64,000 bases of DNA, from NCBI RefSeq assembly GCF_002934685.1, contig NZ_NKHL01000121.1:506461-570460 (forward strand), written 5' to 3'. This stretch comes from Pseudomonas bohemica (lineage in GTDB: Bacteria > Pseudomonadota > Gammaproteobacteria > Pseudomonadales > Pseudomonadaceae). Shown here one piece after another: positions 1 through 8,330 of this stretch (its first letter is position 1; every line of letters starts with the position of its first letter). The translations under genes were made by a program, and so were the position numbers. Under the pieces are notes generated by a model. The model was not told the DNA's origin, ran no database searches, and saw only the letters and a program-made list of their open reading frames with translations.

Positions 1-2
1 TC

Positions 3-1157
3 AGCGGTATAGGAACTACCTCTGGAGGAAGGGATTCACGGGTATCGGGCCAGGGTTTTGGCCGAGGAAATACCGGCGTGGTTGCCAAAGTTACCAACAG
101 CATAAAAAAGATAAACCTGTTTCTCAGTGCATTTGAATTGCACAATCCCGGCTGCGTCATTGCCGGCCTGGAACTTGATCTGTTCGGTTTCAGTCGCGGC
201 GCGGCGGCGGCCCGGCATCTGGCCAATGAAGTTCTCAAGGGGGCGCGTGGGCTGCTCGGCCCGGTTCTGGACCCGCGCAAACTGCCATTGTCCACGGACT
301 TTTCCTGGAATACCGGCAGTGTGCGTCTAAAGGTCATCGGGCTGTTCGATACCGTAGCGGCGGTGGGCGGCATCTCGGACCTGGGCAATGTGCGCGACGC
401 CATCAACGCGCGGGTCAATCTGTTCTTGCCTCCGGGGTGCGCACAACAGGTGCTGCATCTGGTGGCGGCCGACGAGTATCGACGCAATTTCGCACTGAAC
501 AGCGTGGCACCGGATTGGCCCCGTGAGATCGTGTTGCCTGGTAGCCATTCGGATATCGGTGGTGGCTACCAACCGCAGAGCATGGAAACGGTGTCGCTGA
601 CCCGACCCCGGCGCAGCCTGGTCAGCGCGAGCACGCCGTACGACAGCACTGACGCCTGGTTGCAGACCCATGCCGAAATGGGGGAGCTGGACGCACAGCG
701 CTGGATCGATCCCCAGGACGATACCGCCTCGATCAGCATCGAGTGCTTCGAACGCTTGGGGCAACGGCGGCGAGGCATGAAAACCGTTATAGCGAGCGTG
801 AAACTTCAGCGCCGGGTCTTCGGCCACCTGTCACGGGTATACCTGCGGGTGATGCACGGCCTGGCGTGCGACGAAGGCGTACCCTTCAGGCCAATACCGG
901 ATACCGCCGATCTGAGCCTTCCGCCTGAGTTGCGTGGGGTTGCGGTCAAGCTTCTGGCCTATGCGCGGGGGCAGGGCGAAGGATTGTCGGCCCAGGAGCT
1001 GCAAATGTTGTATCGGCGCTACATCCATTGTTCCGCGCTCTGGAATGGCACGCTGGGGCGGCGCGGAGCACTGGTGGATAGCTTGTTTCTGCACGCGCCT
1101 GCGTCCGAGGGGCGTTTGCGCTTTCCCAATATGTCCCGGGCTGGTGCCTCGTTATGA
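3..1157 (+). CDS. DUF2235 / Tle1-type phospholipase effector, 3' part
   Basis: The window opens inside this gene; codons run from base 3 and 384 residues are visible before the stop. DUF2235 proteins are serine alpha/beta hydrolases, and the Tle1 branch are phospholipases delivered into rival cells by type VI secretion. Seen: a GIGTTSGG...GFGRG stretch at the extreme left that is typical of the family N-terminal half, the nucleophile elbow GFSRGAA (Ser codon 192-194), an LFDTVAAVG block with the likely catalytic Asp (about 340-365), and a GSHSDIGGGY block with the likely catalytic His (540-569). All three triad blocks are therefore present. No VgrG, PAAR or obvious immunity gene follows on the same strand, so any partners lie left of the window. 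Family assignment is firm; delivery by T6SS is inferred. Confidence 0.85.
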   Translation, partial: SGIGTTSGGRDSRVSGQGFGRGNTGVVAKVTNSIKKINLFLSAFELHNPGCVIAGLELDLFGFSRGAAAARHLANEVLKGARGLLGPVLDPRKLPLSTDFSWNTGSVRLKVIGLFDTVAAVGGISDLGNVRDAINARVNLFLPPGCAQQVLHLVAADEYRRNFALNSVAPDWPREIVLPGSHSDIGGGYQPQSMETVSLTRPRRSLVSASTPYDSTDAWLQTHAEMGELDAQRWIDPQDDTASISIECFERLGQRRRGMKTVIASVKLQRRVFGHLSRVYLRVMHGLACDEGVPFRPIPDTADLSLPPELRGVAVKLLAYARGQGEGLSAQELQMLYRRYIHCSALWNGTLGRRGALVDSLFLHAPASEGRLRFPNMSRAGASL

Positions 1158-1215
1158 ACTTTTTCATTGAAATGCAGGCGGCCTGAACATGGCCGCCTGC
1201 ATGGCCGACGCGCGG

Positions 1216-1452
1216 TTATTTCTGCGGGTGCAGCAGCGCATTCAGCTCGTCTACCGCGGGTGCCCAATCGGCATCGTCCCGCAGCTCCTCCTTTAGAAAG
1301 CGCGCCTGCTGCGGCGTCCAGAACTCGGCATCGATCAGCTTCACGTCATCGGGGAGTTGGTGTTCGCTGACGAAGCGGTCGATGCTGGCCTGATCGGCAT
1401 CCAGGCCCAGTTGTTCGAACAATTTTTCAAGCGTCGGTGGCGTGAGGTCCAT
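1216..1452 (-). CDS. DUF2789 domain-containing protein
   Basis: A 78-residue acidic protein with the features of DUF2789, a family of small proteins common in Pseudomonas and relatives and without a known function. The opening MDLTPPTLEKLFEQLGL and the later EFWTPQQARFLKEEL helix are typical. There is no signal peptide or membrane segment, so it is probably cytoplasmic. It is convergent with the Tle1-like gene 58 bp away and stands alone as a transcription unit. It is unlikely to be the immunity protein of that effector: it lies on the opposite strand and belongs to a widespread housekeeping-like family. Confidence 0.85.
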   Translation of the reverse strand: MDLTPPTLEKLFEQLGLDADQASIDRFVSEHQLPDDVKLIDAEFWTPQQARFLKEELRDDADWAPAVDELNALLHPQK

Positions 1453-1779
1453 AATGTCTCCCTGGCGGGCCGGAGCCCCGATTGGTGTTGTCAGTCACTC
1501 ATATGAGTACGCAGGGCACGCAAGAGTTCTACGCATTTGCCTTAACGATTCAGCCCCTGTCGCCTGGCTCCTTCAGCCGATTGGACACAGACCGCAGGGT
1601 AGCCTGGTGTACAAAAACAGCTACATTACGGACGAAAGGCATATATCCCGTATAGACTCTCAGCCGGTAGAATCTACCTTCGTGCCAGCGTCCGGTACCC
1701 GGGACGCACTGTCTTTCATTGTCTTTTCCTTGCCTGGCCCCTGGCCGGGCGAGTTCATATCAGGTTGGGAGTTTGTACA
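1453..1779. other. intergenic region, nothing recognised
   Basis: This stretch of about 330 bp separates two divergently transcribed genes and should hold the promoters of both. I see no REP element, terminator, long hairpin or convincing short gene in it. Confidence 0.4.
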
Positions 1780-2247
1780 TTGGCAGTAAGTAATCTGGAT
1801 ACCCATGCGTTATTCGTGCTCGGAGATTTGCGCGCGAAGTTGGTAAAGCAGTTCCAGGCACGTTTCGTTTATGTCATCGAGCAGTCCCCTGAAGGCATCT
1901 ACATGTCCGAAATCGACACCGAAACCGCACTGGTGGTCGATGACAAACCACGCCTGGAACTCAAAGTCGGCGATCATTTTCGCGCCGCCGTGCTGCCAAG
2001 CCGCGAAGGTGGCAAGTTCGAGATCCGTTTTCGCGACATCAAGATGACCATCTATGGCCTGGGCGAGTATGCGTTTGTCGATGTGCCTGAAGGTCACGGC
2101 ATCGTGTTCAAGGAATCGCACAGTGTGTTTATGGTGTTCGCCGCTCACGAGCAGATTCAACTGGGGCTGAGCAAGGTCCTCAAGGCGGCGACCGCCAAGG
2201 CCGCCAAATGGCGCAAGGGCGAGCTGGTGTTCAAGGCCAGCGAATAA
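1780..2247 (+). CDS. hypothetical protein, TTG start
   Basis: A 155-residue soluble protein that I do not recognise. It has no signal peptide, no hydrophobic segment and no motif I can name; it alternates short charged strands (for example LKVGDHFRAAVLPSREGGKFEIRF) and ends in a lysine/alanine-rich helix. TTG at 1780 is the chosen start because GGGAG at 1767-1771 sits 8 nt upstream; another TTG at 1765 overlaps that ribosome site. The gene is convergent with the TonB receptor gene with only 26 bp between the stops and no visible terminator. Composition resembles its neighbours, so the reading frame looks genuine. Confidence 0.7.
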   Translation: MAVSNLDTHALFVLGDLRAKLVKQFQARFVYVIEQSPEGIYMSEIDTETALVVDDKPRLELKVGDHFRAAVLPSREGGKFEIRFRDIKMTIYGLGEYAFVDVPEGHGIVFKESHSVFMVFAAHEQIQLGLSKVLKAATAKAAKWRKGELVFKASE

Positions 2248-2273
2248 CTCGCCAGCCCCGGCTCGTCACAGGT

Positions 2274-4406
2274 TCAGAAGCGCGTCTGCACCGCCAGTTC
2301 GAAGGCTCGCGGCTCACCCAGGTAATACGCCGGCGAGACATGGGCGAACCGCGCGTACTCCTCATTGGTGAGGTTGCGCACCCGCCCGGTGATGGACGTG
2401 TGCCGACTCACCTTGAATGTCAGGAAGCTGCCGTACAGCGTGTAGGACGGCACCGTCTGGGTATTGGCATTGTCGGCGTACACCGACGCCACGTAACGCG
2501 CGTCCACACCACCTTGCCAGTCTGACGTGAAGTCGTAGGTCAGCCACAGGTTGCCGACTCGGTCCGGCACATTGGTCGGTGTGTTGCCCTTGCGTGAGAC
2601 CACGATTCCGGCCGCGTTCTTTTCGCTGAACTCGTCGTACTGCGCATCGACCCAGGCAATGTTGCCTTCCAGCAGCAGTCGGGGGGTGATCCGCAGCGAA
2701 CTTGCCAGCTCGACTCCTCTCGACGATTGCTGGCCCACCGGAATGCTGTTGGTCGGGTCCTGCGGATCGGTGATGGCGAAGTCCTTGCGTTCGATCGTGT
2801 AGGCGGCAAGCGTCGCCGAACCGCGGCCTTGCAGGTAGTCGAATTTGCTGCCGATCTCCCATTGCTTGCCGGTGGATACGTCGAAGTTCTGCGTACCGCT
2901 GGGTTGTTCGGCGGCAGTGCTGTATTGCAGGTAGAGGTTGGCCGTCGGTAGAAACTGCCAGGTCAGCCCGGCTCGGCCAGTTACCGGCTGCCAGTCGCGA
3001 CGCAGATGACGCGGGTTGCTGGCAGTCACCTCGCGGTGGTTGGTTACGTCCAGATCGATGTCGTCGTAACGCAGCCCCGTCACCAGCGACCACTGATCGT
3101 TGAACGCCAGATGGTTCTCCACGAACATTGCTTTGGTGGTCACCTCGTTGGTCTTGTCCTTGACGAAACCCTGCCGCGTGTTCGGCAAATCATAAAAGTG
3201 ACCGGGGTCGAAATGGTCCGGGGCCACGCTGTTGTTGGCCGGCACATTCCAGGGGTTGTTGGTGGTGCCGTTGACCTTGTATTCGAAGCCGCCCGCCCAG
3301 GTCGTGGCCATTCCCAGCACAGTGCTTTCGTGGCGCAGCTCGAACTGATCGCCGCCCTGGGTGCCTTCGTGCCGTACCAGATAGGCCGTCGAGCGGTTGA
3401 TGGCGCTGTTGTCGGCGTTGTACTGATAGGTCTCCAGATTGCGGTAATCGCGCTGGCTGTCCAGGTGATACAGGGTGTTGCGCAGAGTGGTAGTGTCGTC
3501 GATGCGGTAATCGATGATCGACCGTACCCAGCGTATGCGTTGTTCGTATAGGCCGTCATCGACGTTGTAGTTGCGAAAGCGCTCGTGCCTGTCGATTTTC
3601 AATTCGCCAGCCTTCGGGTTCAGCACCGGCGTGCCCCAGTACGGGCTGTCCTCGTGTTCGTCCTGGTATTCCAGCGCCAGGGTGTGGGATAGCTTGGGTG
3701 TAAGGTCGCTGAGCAGGGAAAACGCCACGCTCCAGGCATCGTTTTCCTGGCGATCGATGTAGCCGTTGCTGGTGGTGTGGCTGACGTCCAGCCTGGCGTA
3801 ATGCTGTATATCCGAAGTGGGATCGCTCAGCCCATGGTTCACCCCGAACGCGGTTTGTGTGCTGTCGAAACTGCCGTAGCTGATGCGTCCCTCGGCGGCC
3901 ATTTCATTGCGGGTCGCCAGTTTGGTGACGTAGTTCAGCGAGCCGCCCACGGAGCCTGCGCCATTGATCGATGAGGATGGGCCGCCCAGCAACTCGACCC
4001 GATCGTAGATCCAGCTGTTGACCGGGCGGGCCAGACCGGTGGCGACGTTGATGCCGTTGAACATCTGCGTGATCTGGCTGCTGGTGAAACCGCGATACGA
4101 GATGAACCCGCCAAAACCCGGCGGCGCGCTGGCGTTGACGCCGGGCAGCGCGTTGGCGGCGTCCTGAAAATTTTGCGCACCATGGCGTTCGATGTCTGAG
4201 CGGTTGGCAACAGCGATTGAGGCAGGCATCTGGCGCAGGCTCAAACCCAGACGGGTGGCGCTGGCGGTCTGTTGTTCGAGATCTAATCCTGGGGTGGGTT
4301 GTTCGTCACCGGTGACCGTGATGGGCGCGAGGTCGATAGCGGATTGGGCATGGGCAATAGGGGAGAACACGCCGATAAAACTGGCGAGCAAGGAGATACG
4401 TTTCAT
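2274..4406 (-). CDS. TonB-dependent outer-membrane receptor (siderophore/metallophore type)
   Basis: A 710-residue outer-membrane receptor that would import a metal chelate using TonB energy. A signal peptide occupies about residues 1-20 (cleavage after AHA). An ITVTG segment resembling a TonB box follows, then a plug domain (about 50-160, with LPGVNASAPPGFGGFISYRGF and the conserved YDRVELLGGPSSSINGAG block), then a beta barrel ending in the aromatic residue Phe that the BAM machine recognises. Length fits the siderophore-receptor family. It lies downstream of a DUF2946 gene on the same strand, with a 248-bp gap holding a REP pair. I see no Fur box at the start of the gene. The pairing with DUF2946 would also fit a copper-related receptor; the ligand is not decidable here. 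Confidence 0.9.
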   Translation of the reverse strand: MKRISLLASFIGVFSPIAHAQSAIDLAPITVTGDEQPTPGLDLEQQTASATRLGLSLRQMPASIAVANRSDIERHGAQNFQDAANALPGVNASAPPGFGGFISYRGFTSSQITQMFNGINVATGLARPVNSWIYDRVELLGGPSSSINGAGSVGGSLNYVTKLATRNEMAAEGRISYGSFDSTQTAFGVNHGLSDPTSDIQHYARLDVSHTTSNGYIDRQENDAWSVAFSLLSDLTPKLSHTLALEYQDEHEDSPYWGTPVLNPKAGELKIDRHERFRNYNVDDGLYEQRIRWVRSIIDYRIDDTTTLRNTLYHLDSQRDYRNLETYQYNADNSAINRSTAYLVRHEGTQGGDQFELRHESTVLGMATTWAGGFEYKVNGTTNNPWNVPANNSVAPDHFDPGHFYDLPNTRQGFVKDKTNEVTTKAMFVENHLAFNDQWSLVTGLRYDDIDLDVTNHREVTASNPRHLRRDWQPVTGRAGLTWQFLPTANLYLQYSTAAEQPSGTQNFDVSTGKQWEIGSKFDYLQGRGSATLAAYTIERKDFAITDPQDPTNSIPVGQQSSRGVELASSLRITPRLLLEGNIAWVDAQYDEFSEKNAAGIVVSRKGNTPTNVPDRVGNLWLTYDFTSDWQGGVDARYVASVYADNANTQTVPSYTLYGSFLTFKVSRHTSITGRVRNLTNEEYARFAHVSPAYYLGEPRAFELAVQTRF

Positions 4407-4506
4407 GGTGAGAACCTGAAATAAATTCGAGCAGAACCCAAACCTTCAGAGACTGTTGTGCCGGGATCGCTACAGGGCGCAGTCGACGCTAGCGAGGCAG
4501 CTGCGA

Positions 4507-4571
4507 CAGCACGGCTTGCCGGCGGAGATACCCCCAGGATCGCTGCCGCTGGCAAGCCATGCTGCTACGGG
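4507..4571. repeat. REP family C inverted pair
   Basis: Two arms, CAGCACGGCTTGCCGGCGGA (4507-4526) and its imperfect inverse around 4546-4571 (GCTGGCAAGCCATGCTGCTAC), can fold back. The same arm recurs at 19459-19525 and 21085-21152. It lies between the DUF2946 and TonB-receptor genes. Confidence 0.7.
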
Positions 4572-4654
4572 ATATCCACCGCGTTCGGGCCTGCAAAAGA
4601 CACGCGTGTGCCACGGACAAGGCATCCGAAAGTCGGATCAGTTAAGGGCTGAAG

Positions 4655-5047
4655 TCAGATCAGGAAAGAGGGCGGGGCGCGGGGATTGGCCGTGGGCCAA
4701 TGAAAGGCCGAAGGGATTTCACAGGAGGCAACCACCGCGGGCGGCGGGCTGTGTTGTTCGGGGAGAATGGCCAGGGTCACGCTGGAGTTCAGCGCCGGCC
4801 CCATTCCGCCGGTGGAGCACAGCGGGCAACCAAAGGCGGCGGACAGCGTCGGGAGCTTCTGCTCACCCGGTTTGAATTGATCGACCGTCAAAGCGCGGCC
4901 ATCGGTAGAACAGAACTCGCCGCCGATGCCGTTGAGCTGCATTCCGACCATCTGGCCATGACCGATGCTGCAGGCGAACACGTTGAACAGGACGCAACAA
5001 TAAAGCATCCATGCGATCAGGTGTCGGTCAGAGCGGGCCCGTTTCAT
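4655..5047 (-). CDS. DUF2946 domain-containing protein
   Basis: A 130-residue protein matching the DUF2946 family. It has an N-terminal hydrophobic helix (about residues 10-26, IAWMLYCCVLFNVFACS) that would act as signal or anchor, followed by a histidine/glycine-containing stretch and a conserved FGCPLCSTGG motif with a Cys-x2-Cys pair that could bind metal. Genes of this family often sit beside copper-linked TonB receptors and PepSY proteins, as here, where a TonB receptor lies downstream on the same strand. Its molecular job is unknown. No clear ribosome site precedes the chosen ATG, so an internal start at Met14 is possible. Confidence 0.75.
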   Translation of the reverse strand: MKRARSDRHLIAWMLYCCVLFNVFACSIGHGQMVGMQLNGIGGEFCSTDGRALTVDQFKPGEQKLPTLSAAFGCPLCSTGGMGPALNSSVTLAILPEQHSPPPAVVASCEIPSAFHWPTANPRAPPSFLI

Positions 5048-5167
5048 GGCGCAAGAATGTAGCAGAAGTGAGGCGACGAGCGGGGTGCGACAAATTGGCG
5101 CGAGTCACTCTCGGGCTGCTGCGTGAGGCGTATCGGTTCAGGTTCTGTTTGTGTTGTCGGGTCTGGA

Positions 5168-5507
5168 TTCGTCCTGACGGCCGAATTGTTTCGCCTTCGG
5201 CAAGTTGCTCGGAAAGGTATCCTGCTCTCTGTTTCAAGAAGCAGCCAAGTCGCATTCGGCGGTGTCTGAACTTGCACGGGTGGAGAGCAACAGCAAGATC
5301 AAGAGCAACCGCAGAAGCGGCAGGCTGAATCGATCCTGTGGGAGACGCCGGAGGTTACGACGGCAGCGAATGCGGTGGACCAGTTAAAGATTAAGTGACC
5401 TGACACTCCGCCTTCGTGGCTGTCGCACAGCTCTGGCAGCTCCTACAGGTTCGGAGTCAATCTAAAGTAACTCGCCGAAGGCGAAACAATTCGGACGTTA
5501 GGACGAA
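5168..5507. mobile_element. MITE-like element with 38-bp terminal inverted repeats
   Basis: A 340-bp non-coding element bounded by long inverted repeats: 5168-5205 on the left and 5470-5507 on the right agree at 35 of 38 positions (outer end TTCGTCCTGACGGCCGAATT, inner part rich in CGCCTTCGG). It encodes no credible protein. Its interior (5284-5450) is clearly alignable with 50084-50250 in the EPS operon. It fills the gap between the DUF2946 gene and the end of the Mrp operon. No transposase is present, so movement would have to be driven in trans. The exact outer ends and any target duplication are not resolved. Confidence 0.7.
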
Positions 5508-5525
5508 CCAAAAACCTACCGAAAA

Positions 5526-5894
5526 TCACTTTCCCTCATGCCGCCCCTCGGAAACCTCCGGCGGCACATCTCCATCCCCCGCCATCCGCTTGCGAAACAA
5601 CCCTGTCCGCGCCAGCAGCAAAGTGGTCACCGGCACCGTGATCGCCAGCAGGATCGGAATCAGCCACGCATGCAATACAGGCCCTTCCTTGAGCACCGAG
5701 AAATAGACAATCGACGCCAACGCCACACACCAGGCGCCGATGGTCGAGGCCAGCGCAGGCGAATGCATGCGCTGGAAAAAGTCTTTCATACGCAACAGCC
5801 CCAGCGCTCCGATCAAGGCAAACAGGCTGCTCGAAACCAACAACACTGCCGTCAGCACCTCGACCCAGAACGGCAAAACATGCAGCGAATTCAT
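5526..5894 (-). CDS. mrpG: Na+/H+ antiporter Mrp subunit G
   Basis: Last gene of the Mrp (Sha/Pha) operon, encoding a 122-residue membrane subunit. Three hydrophobic helices are visible (about residues 10-34, 48-67 and 76-95), and the LGLLRMKDFFQRMHSPALAST block between the first two is the conserved MnhG signature. Mrp complexes exchange Na+ or K+ for protons in the inner membrane and need all subunits. The gene overlaps mrpF by 4 bp, so the two are translationally coupled. The polar tail after residue 100 is not conserved in the family. Confidence 0.95.
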   Translation of the reverse strand: MNSLHVLPFWVEVLTAVLLVSSSLFALIGALGLLRMKDFFQRMHSPALASTIGAWCVALASIVYFSVLKEGPVLHAWLIPILLAITVPVTTLLLARTGLFRKRMAGDGDVPPEVSEGRHEGK

Positions 5895-6169
5895 TCGATC
5901 ACCTCGCCGCGCAGCAGGAATTTGGCCAGGGCAAACGAACCGACGAAGCCAAACAGCGCAATCAGCAGCGCCGCTTCGAAGTACGTGTCACTGGCGTAGC
6001 GAATCCCCAGCACCAGCATCATCAGCATCGCCAGCAAATACTGATAATCCAGCGCCATCACCCGATCCTGCGCCGACGGACCTTTGAACAGCCGGATCAA
6101 GGTCAGAATCATCGCCACGGTGAACAGCGACAGGCTGAGCAGGATCGCGTTGGTGAGCAGTGGGCTCAT
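5891..6169 (-). CDS. mrpF: Na+/H+ antiporter Mrp subunit F
   Basis: A 92-residue membrane protein with three helices, the normal size for MnhF/MrpF. The start at 6169 gives MSPLLTNAILL and a 4-bp overlap with the end of mrpE; a longer reading upstream would run inside mrpE and is rejected. The conserved block GPSAQDRVMALD (about residues 29-40) identifies the family. It is a small structural subunit of the Mrp complex and is coupled to its neighbours on both sides by 4-bp overlaps. Confidence 0.95.
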   Translation of the reverse strand: MSPLLTNAILLSLSLFTVAMILTLIRLFKGPSAQDRVMALDYQYLLAMLMMLVLGIRYASDTYFEAALLIALFGFVGSFALAKFLLRGEVIE

Positions 6170-6654
6170 TGGAAGATCTCCATAAGCGGACGTTCGTAAG
6201 TGCTCTTGAAGTGCTCGATGAACCGCGCCTCGTCGTCCAGATCGAACACGTGCATCAGCAGCACGCTGCGATCCAGCGCCAGTTCTGACCAGACAGTGCC
6301 CGGCACCACGGTGCAAATCATCGCCAGCGCGGCCAGTCCGTGGGCGTCATGCAGATCCAGCGGCACCTTGACGAAGGTCGAGCGCGGTGGCCTGTGACCT
6401 GCGCGCAACACGCCCCAGGCCACTGCCAGGTTTGAGATCAAAACGTCACGGCCCACCAGAAAAAACAGTTTCAAGGCCACGCCCGGCCTGCCAATCCGGG
6501 CTGGCAGGGGACGCAGCGGAGCGAACATGATCGGCGCCAGAAACCCCAGCAACGCGCCGAGAATCAGGTTGCCCGCGCTCAACGACAGGTTCAGCAACAG
6601 CCACAAGGCCCACAACGACAGCGACAACAACGGCGCAGGAAACAAACGCTTCAT
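6166..6654 (-). CDS. mrpE: Na+/H+ antiporter Mrp subunit E
   Basis: A 162-residue subunit. Two N-terminal helices (about 8-25 and 27-45) precede a longer, partly soluble domain, and the MnhE hallmarks TVVPGTVWSEL and VFDLDD are present (about residues 118-145). MnhE is peripheral to the antiporter-like subunits and is required for complex assembly or activity in studied Mrp systems. It overlaps mrpD by 4 bp upstream and mrpF by 4 bp downstream. Confidence 0.95.
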   Translation of the reverse strand: MKRLFPAPLLSLSLWALWLLLNLSLSAGNLILGALLGFLAPIMFAPLRPLPARIGRPGVALKLFFLVGRDVLISNLAVAWGVLRAGHRPPRSTFVKVPLDLHDAHGLAALAMICTVVPGTVWSELALDRSVLLMHVFDLDDEARFIEHFKSTYERPLMEIFQ

Positions 6655-8330
6655 GGCTGCACCTCTGCGCTTGCGGTGGTCGGTGAGGGCACCGGTCTGG
6701 CCGCCATCACCGACAGCACATATTGCTGCGGATCATGCAGGGCCTGCGCCGTGTCCTGGGTGTAATGCAGCAAACCCTGAGCCTTGAACGTGAGCACGAT
6801 GCAGGCGCCCAGCAGCAGAGCGATCGGCATGCATTCATTACGACGCAACGCGGGGGACGGGCGATCCTGTGCCGTCCAGAAACGCTTGATGCCCACGCGC
6901 ACGAAGGCGAACAGCGAGGCCAACCCCGAGACGATCAGCAGCGTCACCAAGGCCCAACTGTCGGCGCGAATGGCTTCGTCTTTCGCCACGTCCAGACCCA
7001 ACGGATTGAGCAGGGCGCTGATCAGCGTGAGTTTGCCGAGGAAGCCCGACAGCGGCGGCATGCCGATGACCAGCAGCGCGCAGGCGATGAAACTCAGGCC
7101 CAGGAACGCCATGGTCCAGGGAATCACCTGTCCGACCACGGCTTTTTGCTCGTCATCCAGATTGGTGCCCGGCAGCGGATGCAGCGATTCCATCGCCTTG
7201 GGCAGTTGATCGGCGTCGTCTTCCAATGGGATTTCGTTGGCCGAGCGCGAACGTTCGATCAATTCAGCCAGCAGAAACAACGCGCTCAAGGCCAGGGTCG
7301 AGCTGACCAGATAAAACAGTGCACCCGCAGTCAGGCTCGGTTGGCCGAAGCCAATGGCTGACAGCAGAATGCCCGCTGACACCAGGATGCTCAGGCTGGC
7401 CATACGCTCCAGCCGCTGGGCCGCAACGATGGAAATCGCCGCCACGGCCAGAGTCGCCATGCCACCCCAGATCAGCCATTGTCCGCCGAAAAACGCTGAT
7501 GCACCCGCCTGACCGGAGAACAACAAGGTCCACAAGCGCAGCAAGGTGTAGGCGCCGACCTTGGTCATCAACGCGAACAGCGCGGCGACCGGCGCGCTGG
7601 CTGCGCAATAGGCCGGCACCAGCCAGAAGTTCAGCGGCCACGTCCCGGCCTTGGCCAGAAACGCGACCGCGAGAATCGCTGCGCCGGCATGCAACAGGCC
7701 CAGATCAGCCTCTGAAACCTGGGGGATCTTCACTGCCAGATCCGCCAGGTTCAGCGTCCCGGTAACGCCATAAATCAGCGCCGCGCCAATCAGAAACAGC
7801 GACGACGCCAGCAGGTTGATAGTGATGTAATGCAGCCCCGCCGAGACGCGGGCTCGCCCCGAACCGTGCAGCATCAGGCCGTAAGACGCGGCGAGCAAGA
7901 CCTCGAAGAACACGAACAGGTTGAACAGATCGGCGGTCAGGAACGCGCCGTACAGCCCCATCAGCTGTATCTGAAACAGCGCATGGAAACTCGCTCCGGC
8001 CCGATCCCAGCGCGCCGTGGCGAATAACAGTGCGCAGAAGGCGACAATGCCGGTGAGCACCAGCATCAAGGCCGACAGATGGTCGACCACCAGCACGATG
8101 CCGAACGGCGACTCCCAGTTGCCCGGCAGGTACACACCGATGGAGCCTGTGGTGCCGGTCTGCTGCACCCACATCATCAGAGTGATGGCGATAGCCAGGC
8201 CCAGCGCGGTGGACAGCAGATTGATGCGCGCCTTGAGCGGGCGATGTTTTTCCCCCAGCCAGAGCATCAAGGCCGCGGTCAGCACCGGCAGCAGAATCGG
8301 CGCAATGATCAGTTGATTCATCAGACTCAT
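6651..8330 (-). CDS. mrpD: Na+/H+ antiporter Mrp subunit D
   Basis: A 559-residue polytopic protein of the proton-translocating NADH-dehydrogenase (Proton_antipo_M) family, homologous to NuoM/NuoN. About 14 hydrophobic helices are readable; the conserved glutamate region (LFVFFEVLLAASYGLML, about 135-150) and the lysine-bearing segment FLAKAGTWPLNFWLVPAYCAA (about 223-243) are the ion-path landmarks of the family. It would carry one of the antiport channels of the complex. The family usually has about 490-500 residues; the extra length here comes mainly from a polar loop at roughly 360-395. Confidence 0.95.
   Translation of the reverse strand: MSLMNQLIIAPILLPVLTAALMLWLGEKHRPLKARINLLSTALGLAIAITLMMWVQQTGTTGSIGVYLPGNWESPFGIVLVVDHLSALMLVLTGIVAFCALLFATARWDRAGASFHALFQIQLMGLYGAFLTADLFNLFVFFEVLLAASYGLMLHGSGRARVSAGLHYITINLLASSLFLIGAALIYGVTGTLNLADLAVKIPQVSEADLGLLHAGAAILAVAFLAKAGTWPLNFWLVPAYCAASAPVAALFALMTKVGAYTLLRLWTLLFSGQAGASAFFGGQWLIWGGMATLAVAAISIVAAQRLERMASLSILVSAGILLSAIGFGQPSLTAGALFYLVSSTLALSALFLLAELIERSRSANEIPLEDDADQLPKAMESLHPLPGTNLDDEQKAVVGQVIPWTMAFLGLSFIACALLVIGMPPLSGFLGKLTLISALLNPLGLDVAKDEAIRADSWALVTLLIVSGLASLFAFVRVGIKRFWTAQDRPSPALRRNECMPIALLLGACIVLTFKAQGLLHYTQDTAQALHDPQQYVLSVMAARPVPSPTTASAEVQP

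Noticed and set aside
4407..4460. Fur box upstream of the TonB receptor
   Set aside because: I looked for a GATAAT-type repeat and found none; regulation by iron is not supported from sequence.
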